Positions 1-6,441 of a DNA stretch of 10,378 nt are shown piece by piece. Position 1 is the stretch's first letter, and each line of letters begins with the position of its first letter. Made by a program: the position numbers and the translations under genes. Below the pieces are notes generated by a model. That model had not been told where the DNA came from. It was given only the letters and a program-made list of their open reading frames with translations, and did not search any database. The stretch lies in NCBI GenBank assembly GCA_016207285.1, contig JACQPW010000031.1, positions 1 through 10,378 of the forward strand, read 5' to 3'. This DNA is from Candidatus Kerfeldbacteria bacterium (GTDB taxonomy: Bacteria; Patescibacteriota; Patescibacteriia; UBA9570).

Positions 1-806
1 ATCATGAAGCTAGTCTGAAACATGGTTTTCGTATTACCTTACCCATTATTATCGCGCTGATTTATTTTAGTTTTCTTGCTGGCCAAGTGTTACTCAAAAA
101 AATCAATCTTCACTGCAGTATTCCATTTGCAGTGTTGTCTGTTCTGGCCATTGTACTGTATGCAATTTCTTTGCAAGCTATCGCCTACGGCAGTGTACTT
201 TCACACCAAGGTATTTTTGCCACCTTACTTAATCTAAAGCCCTATATAATGGTGACAGCGTTTAGTACTCTGTTAGTACTGTTGTTATTGTTCCCACGCT
301 TCAAATCGCCTAAAAAGTATAGTCTACTTGTTACCTGTGTACTGGCTTTGTTTATAGTAAAACTAGTGCCATTCTACTTTGAAAACCGCCAGGCACTAGA
401 CCTCTATGACTATGATTACGGCTTAGCAGCAGCTACTCCGCTACTGCAACAGCCTGCCGCAGCGAATACAAAAATACTCAGTAATATGAATCCAAACAAG
501 CTGCAATACTATGCCGGAGATCTGCACTTATCAACGGATGGGGTCACCCCCATTGTCCGGACGTTTAGCCAACGCTATCCAACCTTATATTATGGTTATC
601 TGACCGATGGTGATTTGTTAGATCAACTAGTGACCAATAACATCAATACAGTATTGTTAAGTAACGATAAAATTGATGAGAGTTTTCGCCATATCCTTGA
701 GGCAGTCGTTGCGGCACATCCTACGGCCTTTACAAAAATATTTGAACGCTACAAGCAAGATCGCTTACAGTGGGCTATTTACCAGTTTAATGCTCAAGCA
801 TTGTAA
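1..806 (+). CDS. Membrane glycosyltransferase-like protein (GT-C / family 39 type), C-terminal part
   Basis: The frame is open from the first complete codon at position 3, so the gene begins upstream and the GTG at 87 is not its start; 267 residues are visible. They show four hydrophobic segments (about residues 11-28, 39-63, 81-98 and 106-124), then a soluble tail of about 140 residues. The tail carries ILSNMNPNKLQYYAGDLHLS (158-177) and NINTVLLSND (213-222). A block of membrane helices ending in a small soluble domain with a 'what is the residence/state of this item' style beta strand is typical of the C-terminus of ArnT/PMT-like (GT39) transferases, which use polyprenyl-phosphate sugars on the outer face of the membrane. 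That assignment is inferred from architecture; the catalytic N-terminal loop is outside the window. The stop shares one base with the next gene (TAATG), which implies an operon. Another polytopic cell-envelope protein is possible. Confidence 0.6.
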   Translation, partial: HEASLKHGFRITLPIIIALIYFSFLAGQVLLKKINLHCSIPFAVLSVLAIVLYAISLQAIAYGSVLSHQGIFATLLNLKPYIMVTAFSTLLVLLLLFPRFKSPKKYSLLVTCVLALFIVKLVPFYFENRQALDLYDYDYGLAAATPLLQQPAAANTKILSNMNPNKLQYYAGDLHLSTDGVTPIVRTFSQRYPTLYYGYLTDGDLLDQLVTNNINTVLLSNDKIDESFRHILEAVVAAHPTAFTKIFERYKQDRLQWAIYQFNAQAL

Positions 807-1696
807 TGATCTATATCGTCATTGCTGTCCATAACCGCTTGGCTGCCACCCTAGAATGTTTGCACTGTATTACTCAACAAACCTACCGCGATTTTAAAAT
901 CATTCTGGTCGATGATGGCTCAACTGATGGTACGAGCCAAACGATTGACCAACACTATCCCGGCACTACGATTCTCCACGGGGATGGTCAATTATGGTGG
1001 ACCGGCGCCATGGCCAAAGGCGTGCAACATGTGCTTGAACGTGCCACCGACACGGATTATGTATTAAGTTTGAACAATGATGTCACGTTTGAGCCAAACT
1101 ATTTAGCTCAATTGGTACAAACGAGCCAAAGTTACCATACTGCTATTGTGGGATCATTATGTAAAGATGTGATTGATCGAAACCAAATTCATGATGCCGG
1201 TATCACGATGCATTGGTATAAATACCAATATGGCCAGCTCGCTTACAACCCAGTGATCACGGTGGCTACGGCAGTAGATACTATTTCTGGACGCGGCGTA
1301 CTCATTCCAGTGAGCGTGATTAAACGGATCGGCAATTTTGCATACCGCAGCTTACCTCACTATGGCGCAGATTATGAATTCGGCTTTCGGGCTAAAGCCG
1401 CTGGTGTTCCATTAGTGGTTGACTATGGTGCAGTGGTCTATTTAAAAAACGACTTAACCGGCTTTCGCCCCACAGCTCACGTCTTATCCTATCGTGACGA
1501 GTGGCGCCGGCTGTTTTCAATCAAATCACCAGCTAATGTCATTGTCCATCTGAAAATTATTTGGAAGCATTGCCCCCATTTTGGTCTTAAGTTATTTGAT
1601 ATCTGTTACATCATTGCTGGTAATCTGTTCATTGCCAGTAAGAATACGCTGTTGTATACTCTGCAACTATGCAGTCTACGAAAATCCTCATCCTAG
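806..1696 (+). CDS. GT2 family glycosyltransferase (rhamnosyltransferase-like)
   Basis: This 296-residue protein has a GT-A fold of family GT2. It would transfer a sugar from a nucleotide donor onto a lipid-linked glycan at the cytoplasmic membrane face. The nucleotide-binding strand is at residues 2-9 (IYIVIAVH), followed by DDGSTDGT (36-43), a GDGQLWWTGAM segment (59-69) common in rhamnosyltransferase-like members, the metal-binding DxD equivalent SLNNDV (88-93), and GADYEF (187-192) in the acceptor/catalytic-base region. Length fits a single-domain GT2. The C-terminal 60 residues are hydrophobic and basic and could associate with the membrane. The start overlaps the previous stop by one base and has no Shine-Dalgarno sequence, so translational coupling is likely. 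The last 28 bases overlap the next gene, and its end contains a promoter for that gene. The sugar specificity cannot be read from the sequence. Confidence 0.88.
   Translation: MIYIVIAVHNRLAATLECLHCITQQTYRDFKIILVDDGSTDGTSQTIDQHYPGTTILHGDGQLWWTGAMAKGVQHVLERATDTDYVLSLNNDVTFEPNYLAQLVQTSQSYHTAIVGSLCKDVIDRNQIHDAGITMHWYKYQYGQLAYNPVITVATAVDTISGRGVLIPVSVIKRIGNFAYRSLPHYGADYEFGFRAKAAGVPLVVDYGAVVYLKNDLTGFRPTAHVLSYRDEWRRLFSIKSPANVIVHLKIIWKHCPHFGLKLFDICYIIAGNLFIASKNTLLYTLQLCSLRKSSS
1632..1668 (+). promoter_or_regulatory. Predicted internal promoter for the CgeB-like gene
   Basis: A -35 box TTGCCA (1632-1637), a 17-base spacer and a -10 box TATACT (1655-1660) lie within the end of the GT2 gene, and the ATG of the next gene follows after 8 bases. 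Transcription would start at or within a base or two of the ATG, giving an almost leaderless message. Both hexamers, the spacer length and the GTA after the -35 box (TTGCCAGTA) are identical to the promoter at 5048-5083, which makes chance less likely. It is predicted from sequence only. Confidence 0.6.
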
Positions 1697-2775
1697 ATAC
1701 CTATTATGCACACTTCGTGCAGCAGGTTTACCGTGACCAGCCAGATTTAGCTTCCAAATCATATCAAGAACAATTAGCCGTTTTTTTGGGCTATCATTTT
1801 GGAACAGGCGATTCGTATTCCTACTACTTACGACAACAGGGATACGAAGTAATCGATGTGATCGCAGATAACTTGACCTTACAACTGCAGTGGGCCAAGG
1901 AACATGCACTCACTGTCCGGCAATGGCCGCGCCTGCCACTGTTTAGTCAGTATACCGATCGGTTACCATTGTATCGTATTTTAGAAGCCCAAATTGCGGA
2001 ATTCCAACCAGATATTCTCTACTGCCAGAACTTAACATTCTGTGATCCGGTGTTTTTGAAGAAGTTAAAGCGCCAAGTGAAACTAGTGGTTGGTCAGATT
2101 GCCTGCCCATTGCCACCAAGCATATTTTTAAAACCCTTTGATTTAATCTTAACTTCATTCCCTCATTTTGTACCACGTCTGCAAGCCATGGGTATTCAAG
2201 CAGAATATTTTAAGATCGGTTTTGAAGAACGCCTAGTACCACTACTGGCAGATGTCACTGAAAAGAAATATGATGTTGTCTTTATTGGTGGGTTTTCTAA
2301 AGTGCATCGAGACAGTGCTCAGGCTTTGGAACAATTGGCGTCCGTGGTACCGATAGATGTGTGGGGATATGGCATTGAAACCTTGCCGGCAGCGGCTAAA
2401 CTGCGTGAGCGTTATCATGGTGAAGCTTGGGCTCTGGACATGTACCGTATCATTACACAAGCCAAAATTTGTATTAATCGGCACAGTTCAGCCGCGGCCA
2501 ACTATGCCAATAATATGCGCTTATTCGAAACGACCGGTTTAGGCACATTTTTACTGACTGATCAAAAACAAAACTTAGCTGACCTCTTTGCCATTAATCA
2601 AGAAGTTGTAGCTTATGGCTCAGCCGATGAGTTAATTTCTAAAGTGCGCTATTATTTGAAACAGGATGTCGAACGTGAAGCCATTGCCAAAGCTGGTCAA
2701 CAGCGCACGCTACAAGATCATACCTATCGTCAGCGCATGCTAGAGTTAGATCAAATTCTAAAACGCTACCTATGA
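1669..2775 (+). CDS. CgeB-like glycosyltransferase (GT-B fold)
   Basis: This 368-residue protein resembles the CgeB/DUF3880 plus Glyco_trans_1 family, GT-B enzymes found in spore-coat and surface-glycan loci. The N-terminal half has Rossmann-like strands (TKILILDTYY, 4-13; FQPDILYCQN, 112-121; KLVVGQIACP, 138-147). The C-terminal half has DVVFIGGFSK (202-211), ICINRHSS (267-274) and the family signature NNMRLFETTGLGTFLLTD (281-298), then a loop with EVVAYGSADELISKVRYYL. The start at 1669 lies 28 bases inside the GT2 gene and begins immediately before the first beta strand, which supports it. There is no Shine-Dalgarno sequence; instead a TTGCCA-17-TATACT promoter ends 8 bases upstream, which suggests a near-leaderless transcript in addition to read-through. 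The stop overlaps the methyltransferase start as ATGA. Substrates are unknown. Confidence 0.82.
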   Translation: MQSTKILILDTYYAHFVQQVYRDQPDLASKSYQEQLAVFLGYHFGTGDSYSYYLRQQGYEVIDVIADNLTLQLQWAKEHALTVRQWPRLPLFSQYTDRLPLYRILEAQIAEFQPDILYCQNLTFCDPVFLKKLKRQVKLVVGQIACPLPPSIFLKPFDLILTSFPHFVPRLQAMGIQAEYFKIGFEERLVPLLADVTEKKYDVVFIGGFSKVHRDSAQALEQLASVVPIDVWGYGIETLPAAAKLRERYHGEAWALDMYRIITQAKICINRHSSAAANYANNMRLFETTGLGTFLLTDQKQNLADLFAINQEVVAYGSADELISKVRYYLKQDVEREAIAKAGQQRTLQDHTYRQRMLELDQILKRYL

Positions 2776-3506
2776 AAACATTGCTCAATAAATTCTTTGG
2801 GGTATCAGGCGGTCATCAGGTTATTACGCGTGTCGAAGCTGAACGTTTGCAACTAGATACGCAATGGCAAGATCCAGACTTACCGCAGAAGCAATTGGAG
2901 ATTGTAAAACGCGAACTGGCACAAATCAAAGCCAACCACAAATTTCCCGCCCACATGCAAGCGCTGATTGATCAGATGAAATTATTAGCACTCACTAAAC
3001 CAACCGTACTCGAAATTGGCTGTTCCAGCGGCTACTACAATGAAATTCTGCAGTTGGCTGGTGTAGACATGCAGTATACTGGTTGTGACTACTCATCTGC
3101 TTTTATTGACTTGGCTAAACAGTTTTACCCAAGTTTGCCATTCGATGTCTGTGATGCCACTGCTCTACCTTACCAAGATCAACAATTTGATATCGCTATT
3201 TCTGGCTGTTGTATTTTACACATCCTGGATTATCCTAAAGCTATTCAAGAAACTGCCCGGGTATCAAAACGCTATGCTGTGTTTAGTCGCACACCAGTGA
3301 TCCATTTAGCTCCCACAACCTACACCAAAAAAATGGGTTATGGTGTACCCATGATCGAAATCATCTTTAACGAAACCGAGCTGCTGCGTTTTTTCCACGC
3401 TGCCGGTTTGCGCGTCATAGACATCATCACCTTTGGCAAGGGGCCACACCTACCAGGCAGCAAAGAATCGACCTTTAGTAAAACCTATCTGTGCGAAAAA
3501 GTTTAA
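2772..3506 (+). CDS. Class I SAM-dependent methyltransferase
   Basis: This 244-residue protein has a Methyltransf_11-type core. The glycine-rich SAM-binding motif I is VLEIGCSSGYY (79-89), followed by the acidic strand-2 end GCDYSSAFIDLAKQFYP, then DATALPYQDQQFDIAISGC with a motif IV-like strand (FDIAIS), and ILHILDYPKAIQETARV, the usual post-motif helix. The first 70 residues are helical and may contact the acceptor. Its place after three glycosyltransferase genes in one overlapping operon suggests methylation of a sugar, glycan or lipid-linked intermediate, perhaps as chain capping; this is inference. The start overlaps the upstream stop as ATGA. The stop codon shares the bases TTAA with the stop of the convergent aminotransferase, so no terminator fits between them. 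Confidence 0.87.
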   Translation: MKTLLNKFFGVSGGHQVITRVEAERLQLDTQWQDPDLPQKQLEIVKRELAQIKANHKFPAHMQALIDQMKLLALTKPTVLEIGCSSGYYNEILQLAGVDMQYTGCDYSSAFIDLAKQFYPSLPFDVCDATALPYQDQQFDIAISGCCILHILDYPKAIQETARVSKRYAVFSRTPVIHLAPTTYTKKMGYGVPMIEIIFNETELLRFFHAAGLRVIDIITFGKGPHLPGSKESTFSKTYLCEKV

Positions 3507-4618
3507 GCGGCTGGCGCTAGCTGTTTGACTTGTTCACAGACATACCGTGCCTGCTCTTCCGTTAAAGCCAGTCCAGATGGCAAATATAAACCATTGGCAG
3601 CGATATAATCAGTGTTTGGGAAATCACCCATCTTGCCAAAGCGTTCTAACAATACTGGCTGAACGTTTGGTGAGTAGAAGAAATCTCGCGTATCAACCCC
3701 ACGCTCCTTCAACCGAGCCCGGAGGGTGTCTTTATCCATGCCAAACTTGTCAGGGTCAACCAACACGCCATACATCCAGTAGACATTTTTGACATACGAC
3801 TTGGTTACTGGTAAGCGTAACCCCGGTATGACAGATAAGTGTTCCCGATAAAAATCCGCCATCCACTGTTTTTTGGCAATGTACTCCTCAATATGTTTAA
3901 TCTCACCACACCCAATGGCAGCCTGCACATTGGTGAGACGATAATTATAACCGACTTGTTCATGAATAAACCGTTTCGCGTCAGAATGGTATAAATCTTT
4001 TAGCTTTCGGCATCTGTGCGCCAGGGCATCATCATTGGTGAGTACCATTCCGCCTTCACCAGTGGTGACAATTTTATTCCCGTAAAAGCTGAAACATGAC
4101 AGTTCAGACATGGTCCCGCATTTCTTGCCTTTATATTCTCCACCATGTGCTTCGGCAGCGTCTTCAATCACATGGAGGTTATGCTGCTTGGCTAAGGCAA
4201 GGATCTCATCCATCTCACAAGCGTGCCCGTAAATGTGCACTGGTAAAATAGCTTTAGTGCGACTGGTGATGTGCGCTTCAATCTGCTTCACATCTATATT
4301 ATAGGTTTCTAATTCACAATCCACGAAGACCGGTTTAGCACCCGTATATAATACAGCTAAGATAGTCGACATCATGGTAAAGGCGGGTACAATCACCTCA
4401 TCATCCGGACCAATATCAACCGCCAGTAACGCCACGTGCAAAGCGGCCGTTCCATTCGACACCGTAATGCCGTGTTTCATTCCAAGGTAACTGGCAAAGT
4501 CACGCTCAAACTCTTCCACGAATTTTCCAGCGGAAGAAATCCAACCGGTGTCCATCGCTTCTGCCACATTGCGTTTGGCTTCAACAGAAATGAATGGGGA
4601 ATTAACCGGAACGTTCAT
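3503..4618 (-). CDS. DegT/DnrJ/EryC1-type sugar aminotransferase, GDP-perosamine synthase-like
   Basis: This 371-residue protein is a full-length PLP-dependent aminotransferase of the DegT/DnrJ/EryC1/StrS family. Family features are VSNGTAALH (53-61, phosphate binding), PAFTMMSTILA (78-88), VIEDAAEAHG (150-159, Asp153 to the pyridine nitrogen) and SFYGNKIVTTGEGGM (177-191), where Lys182 is the Schiff-base lysine. The opening PVNSPFISVEAKRNV with GWISSAGKFVEEFE and the SFYGNK form resemble GDP-perosamine (4-amino-4,6-dideoxy-mannose) synthases, which aminate the 4-keto group of GDP-4-keto-6-deoxymannose. A UDP-sugar C4 aminotransferase remains possible. It overlaps the cupin gene by 4 bases (ATGA) and is its operon partner. 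It looks poorer in glutamine than neighbouring proteins, a weak hint of a different history. Confidence 0.92.
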   Translation of the reverse strand: MNVPVNSPFISVEAKRNVAEAMDTGWISSAGKFVEEFERDFASYLGMKHGITVSNGTAALHVALLAVDIGPDDEVIVPAFTMMSTILAVLYTGAKPVFVDCELETYNIDVKQIEAHITSRTKAILPVHIYGHACEMDEILALAKQHNLHVIEDAAEAHGGEYKGKKCGTMSELSCFSFYGNKIVTTGEGGMVLTNDDALAHRCRKLKDLYHSDAKRFIHEQVGYNYRLTNVQAAIGCGEIKHIEEYIAKKQWMADFYREHLSVIPGLRLPVTKSYVKNVYWMYGVLVDPDKFGMDKDTLRARLKERGVDTRDFFYSPNVQPVLLERFGKMGDFPNTDYIAANGLYLPSGLALTEEQARYVCEQVKQLAPAA

Positions 4619-5028
4619 TCGCCTGGTTTAAAAATCTTAGCTTTGGTATCACCTGGATACGGCCCTTGTTTGATTTCGATGATCCGACATTTTTTCAATA
4701 CCCGAAACCCATGCCCACCAGCCACCGACAAAATAAAATCTCCAGGTCTCAAAATAACTTTTTTGACTACCGTCCAGTCATTACGATAAATGGTTGCCTC
4801 TAATTCACCACTAGCAATATATAAAAATTCCTGTGTGGTGTTGACCTTATAGCGCAAATTTCGATGACGATGCGCCTTAATTTTTTTACCACCAGGATGT
4901 TGTAATAAACCTACCTGCAGAGGATAAGATTGAGGAGTCAAAAACTTCACCCCATCAGCCTGCAAACGACGTCTAAACACCATGGCTAAGATTCTCCGGC
5001 CGTCCTTAATTTCAAGAAAATCTTGCAT
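4615..5028 (-). CDS. Small cupin-domain protein, probable sugar-nucleotide tailoring role
   Basis: From the ATG at 5028 this encodes a 137-residue single-domain cupin. Cupin motif 1 is seen as HPGGKKIKAHRH (44-55) with metal-ligand candidates His53 and His55 and TTQEFLYIASGELEATIY (64-81). Motif 2 is LRPGDFILSVAGGHGF (93-108) with His106. The end, IEIKQGPYPGD (117-127), is distinctive and recalls an uncharacterised cupin family found beside sugar aminotransferases; that is memory, not a search. It does not show the pattern of FdtA-type 3,4-ketoisomerases. The frame stays open upstream to an ATG at 5130, but 5028 is preferred: a promoter (TTGTGT-17-TATACT) ends 7 bases before it, and the extra N-terminus would run through the divergent promoter and the start of the neighbouring gene. 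The reaction is unknown; epimerase, isomerase or binding roles are possible. Confidence 0.8.
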   Translation of the reverse strand: MQDFLEIKDGRRILAMVFRRRLQADGVKFLTPQSYPLQVGLLQHPGGKKIKAHRHRNLRYKVNTTQEFLYIASGELEATIYRNDWTVVKKVILRPGDFILSVAGGHGFRVLKKCRIIEIKQGPYPGDTKAKIFKPGE

Positions 5029-5064
5029 AGGGGCTAGTATAATGAATTTGCCAGTACAACACAA
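5029..5064 (-). promoter_or_regulatory. Predicted leaderless promoter of the cupin-aminotransferase operon
   Basis: Reading leftward, the -35 box is TTGTGT (5064-5059), the spacer 17 bases and the -10 box TATACT (5041-5036). Seven bases (AGCCCCT) then lead to the ATG at 5028, so the first transcribed base should be at or next to the start codon. No Shine-Dalgarno sequence is present. The promoter overlaps the rightward promoter at 5048-5083. Confidence 0.6.
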
Positions 5065-5083
5065 GTCCCCTATACTAATGCCT
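5048..5083 (+). promoter_or_regulatory. Predicted leaderless promoter of the GtrA-glycosyltransferase pair
   Basis: The -35 box is TTGCCA (5048-5053), the spacer 17 bases and the -10 box TATACT (5071-5076), followed by seven bases (AATGCCT) and the ATG at 5084. Geometry matches the leftward promoter facing the other way, and the hexamers match the promoter at 1632-1668. There is no Shine-Dalgarno sequence. Its position decides the GtrA start at 5084 over the in-frame ATG at 5078, which lies between the -10 box and the expected start of transcription. Confidence 0.65.
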
Positions 5084-5473
5084 ATGTCTAGGCAATTTAT
5101 CCGGTTTTGCATTATTGGTACCATCAACACTGGCGTTGATTTTAGTATTTATTTTATCTTAACTCGGACACTACCATTTTGGACTGCACATCTGGTGAGT
5201 GCCTCGGTACTAGCGTTTCTGATCGCGAACACAAACAGTTATTTTTTAAATCGCTACTGGACATTTCAAGCTCAGCTTGGTCAACACCGACATCAATACC
5301 CTAAATTTCTGGCCATATCGCTGTGTGGCTTGGCTCTGAGTGCCTCCCTGTTCCATTTACTTGTCAATGTATTGGGTAGTAATGATATTATTGCCAAAGT
5401 AACTGTCACTGGAATTGTCCTGATGTGGAATTATACAGCTAATAGACTGTGGACATTCCGCCATGCGTTATAA
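5084..5473 (+). CDS. GtrA-like four-helix membrane protein
   Basis: This 129-residue protein matches the GtrA family (PF04138). Four hydrophobic segments lie at about residues 6-27, 34-54, 73-96 and 101-122. Family signatures are FCIIGTINTGVDFSIYFIL (8-26), ANTNSYFLNRYWTF (48-61) at the end of helix 2, and WNYTANRLWTFR (115-126) at the C-terminus. GtrA-like proteins are thought to move or present polyprenyl-linked sugars at the membrane, often together with a neighbouring glycosyltransferase. In-frame ATGs also exist at 4982, 5042 and 5078. The one at 5084 is preferred because the promoter -10 box (5071-5076) would overlap or follow the others and the start of transcription is expected at about 5083-5084. 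It overlaps the next gene by 11 bases, which suggests coupled translation. Confidence 0.88.
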   Translation: MSRQFIRFCIIGTINTGVDFSIYFILTRTLPFWTAHLVSASVLAFLIANTNSYFLNRYWTFQAQLGQHRHQYPKFLAISLCGLALSASLFHLLVNVLGSNDIIAKVTVTGIVLMWNYTANRLWTFRHAL

Positions 5474-6440
5474 TTTTTGCACACTGTTTGATAAAAATTA
5501 CTGCACGCGCGGCCTAGCCTTGCACGCTTCATTAGTACGTCAGGCGAAAGACTTTACACTCTGGATATTGTGCATGGATGATGTCGTCTATGACATTCTG
5601 ACCAAACTAAAATTAGAGCAGGTTGAGTTAATCCGATTATCCGAGTTAGAAGATGACGAACTATGTCGAGTCAAAACTACTCGCACGGCCGTAGAATATT
5701 GTTGGACACTGACGCCGTCCCTACCACTCTATATTCTCACCCAACATCCGGAATTAGATCATATCACTTATCTTGATGCGGATACCTATTTCTTCTCCAG
5801 TCCACAACCGCTCTATGATGAGTGGAAGGATCAGTCCATCCTGATTGTCAGCCACAACTATGCACCACGGTTTAACTATAAAGTCGCGGAGTCTGGCATT
5901 TATAATGTTGAATTTCTCATCTTTCGCAACGATGCCAACGGCCTAGCCTGTTTACGCTGGTGGCGTGAGCGGTGTAATGAATGGTGCTACTTCCGCTTTG
6001 AAGACGGTAAATTAGGTGACCAGATGTACTTAAATGACTGGCCAACACGCTTCCATAAGGTAGTCGTGGTGCAACACTTGGGTGGCGGTGTGGCTCCGTG
6101 GAATATTGAACGCTTCCGCTTTCACCAGGAACAGAACCAAGTGATGATTGATGATTTGCCAGTGATTTTTTTTCACTATCACGCCTTTAAGCTCTATGCC
6201 GCTGACGCTTACGACCCTCTAGTAGGTTACTACTATTGCCCGGCCCTAATCCGCCGGCTCATCTACCGGCCTTATGCCCAGGCATTGCAGCAAAGTTTAC
6301 AACGGATCCAGACAATCCAGCCAGATTTTAATTTTGGCTTCACCACTATTACCCCATTGCAACGATTCCGTCGGCAGGTGATGTTACAACTGATGAACCT
6401 ACCACCCCTGAGCTGGGCGTATCGGCTCTGGAGACGTTAA
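5463..6440 (+). CDS. GT-A fold glycosyltransferase (GT8-like)
   Basis: This 325-residue cytosolic protein looks like a nucleotide-diphospho-sugar transferase related to GT8. The N-terminus MRYNFCTLFDKNYCTRGLALHASL is the usual first strand and helix, read here as residues 1-24. ITYLDADTYFF (101-111) carries the DxD metal motif at 105-107, VEFLIFRND (149-157) follows, then KLGDQMYLNDWP (183-194), and VIFFHYHAFKLY (234-245) supplies the conserved C-terminal His. A candidate EYCWTLTPSLP segment (78-88) lies before the DxD. It starts 11 bases inside the GtrA-like gene without a Shine-Dalgarno sequence, which suggests the two act together, for example one making a lipid-linked sugar and the other moving it. 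The stop lies one base from the stop of the convergent aminotransferase. Donor and acceptor are unknown. Confidence 0.82.
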   Translation: MRYNFCTLFDKNYCTRGLALHASLVRQAKDFTLWILCMDDVVYDILTKLKLEQVELIRLSELEDDELCRVKTTRTAVEYCWTLTPSLPLYILTQHPELDHITYLDADTYFFSSPQPLYDEWKDQSILIVSHNYAPRFNYKVAESGIYNVEFLIFRNDANGLACLRWWRERCNEWCYFRFEDGKLGDQMYLNDWPTRFHKVVVVQHLGGGVAPWNIERFRFHQEQNQVMIDDLPVIFFHYHAFKLYAADAYDPLVGYYYCPALIRRLIYRPYAQALQQSLQRIQTIQPDFNFGFTTITPLQRFRRQVMLQLMNLPPLSWAYRLWRR

Positions 6441-6441
6441 T

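Noticed and set aside
1688..2542. Several open frames of 60-80 codons on both strands inside the CgeB-like gene
   Set aside because: They overlap a well-supported gene in other frames, show no domain or start signal, and look like by-products of its codon usage.
3500..3530. Possible terminator hairpin around GCTGGCGCTAGC near the convergent stops
   Set aside because: Only a six-base palindrome (GCTAGC) is present, with no stable stem and no T-run on either strand.
4436..4789. Open frame of 117 codons on the + strand
   Set aside because: It is antisense to the aminotransferase and cupin genes, has no recognisable domain, and both opposing genes are well supported.
5038..5043. TATAAT on the + strand as a further promoter for the GtrA-like gene
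   Set aside because: No -35 box lies at 16-18 bases upstream (AGAAAA at 17). It overlaps the leftward TATACT and arises from the same near-palindrome AGTATAAT.
4982..5083. Longer GtrA-like protein starting at the ATG at 4982
   Set aside because: The added 34 residues would overlap the cupin gene on the other strand and run through both promoters, and GtrA proteins start close to the first membrane helix.
5029..5130. Longer cupin starting at the ATG at 5130
   Set aside because: The extra 34 residues have no cupin character, cover the divergent promoters and the start of the GtrA-like gene, and lack a start signal.
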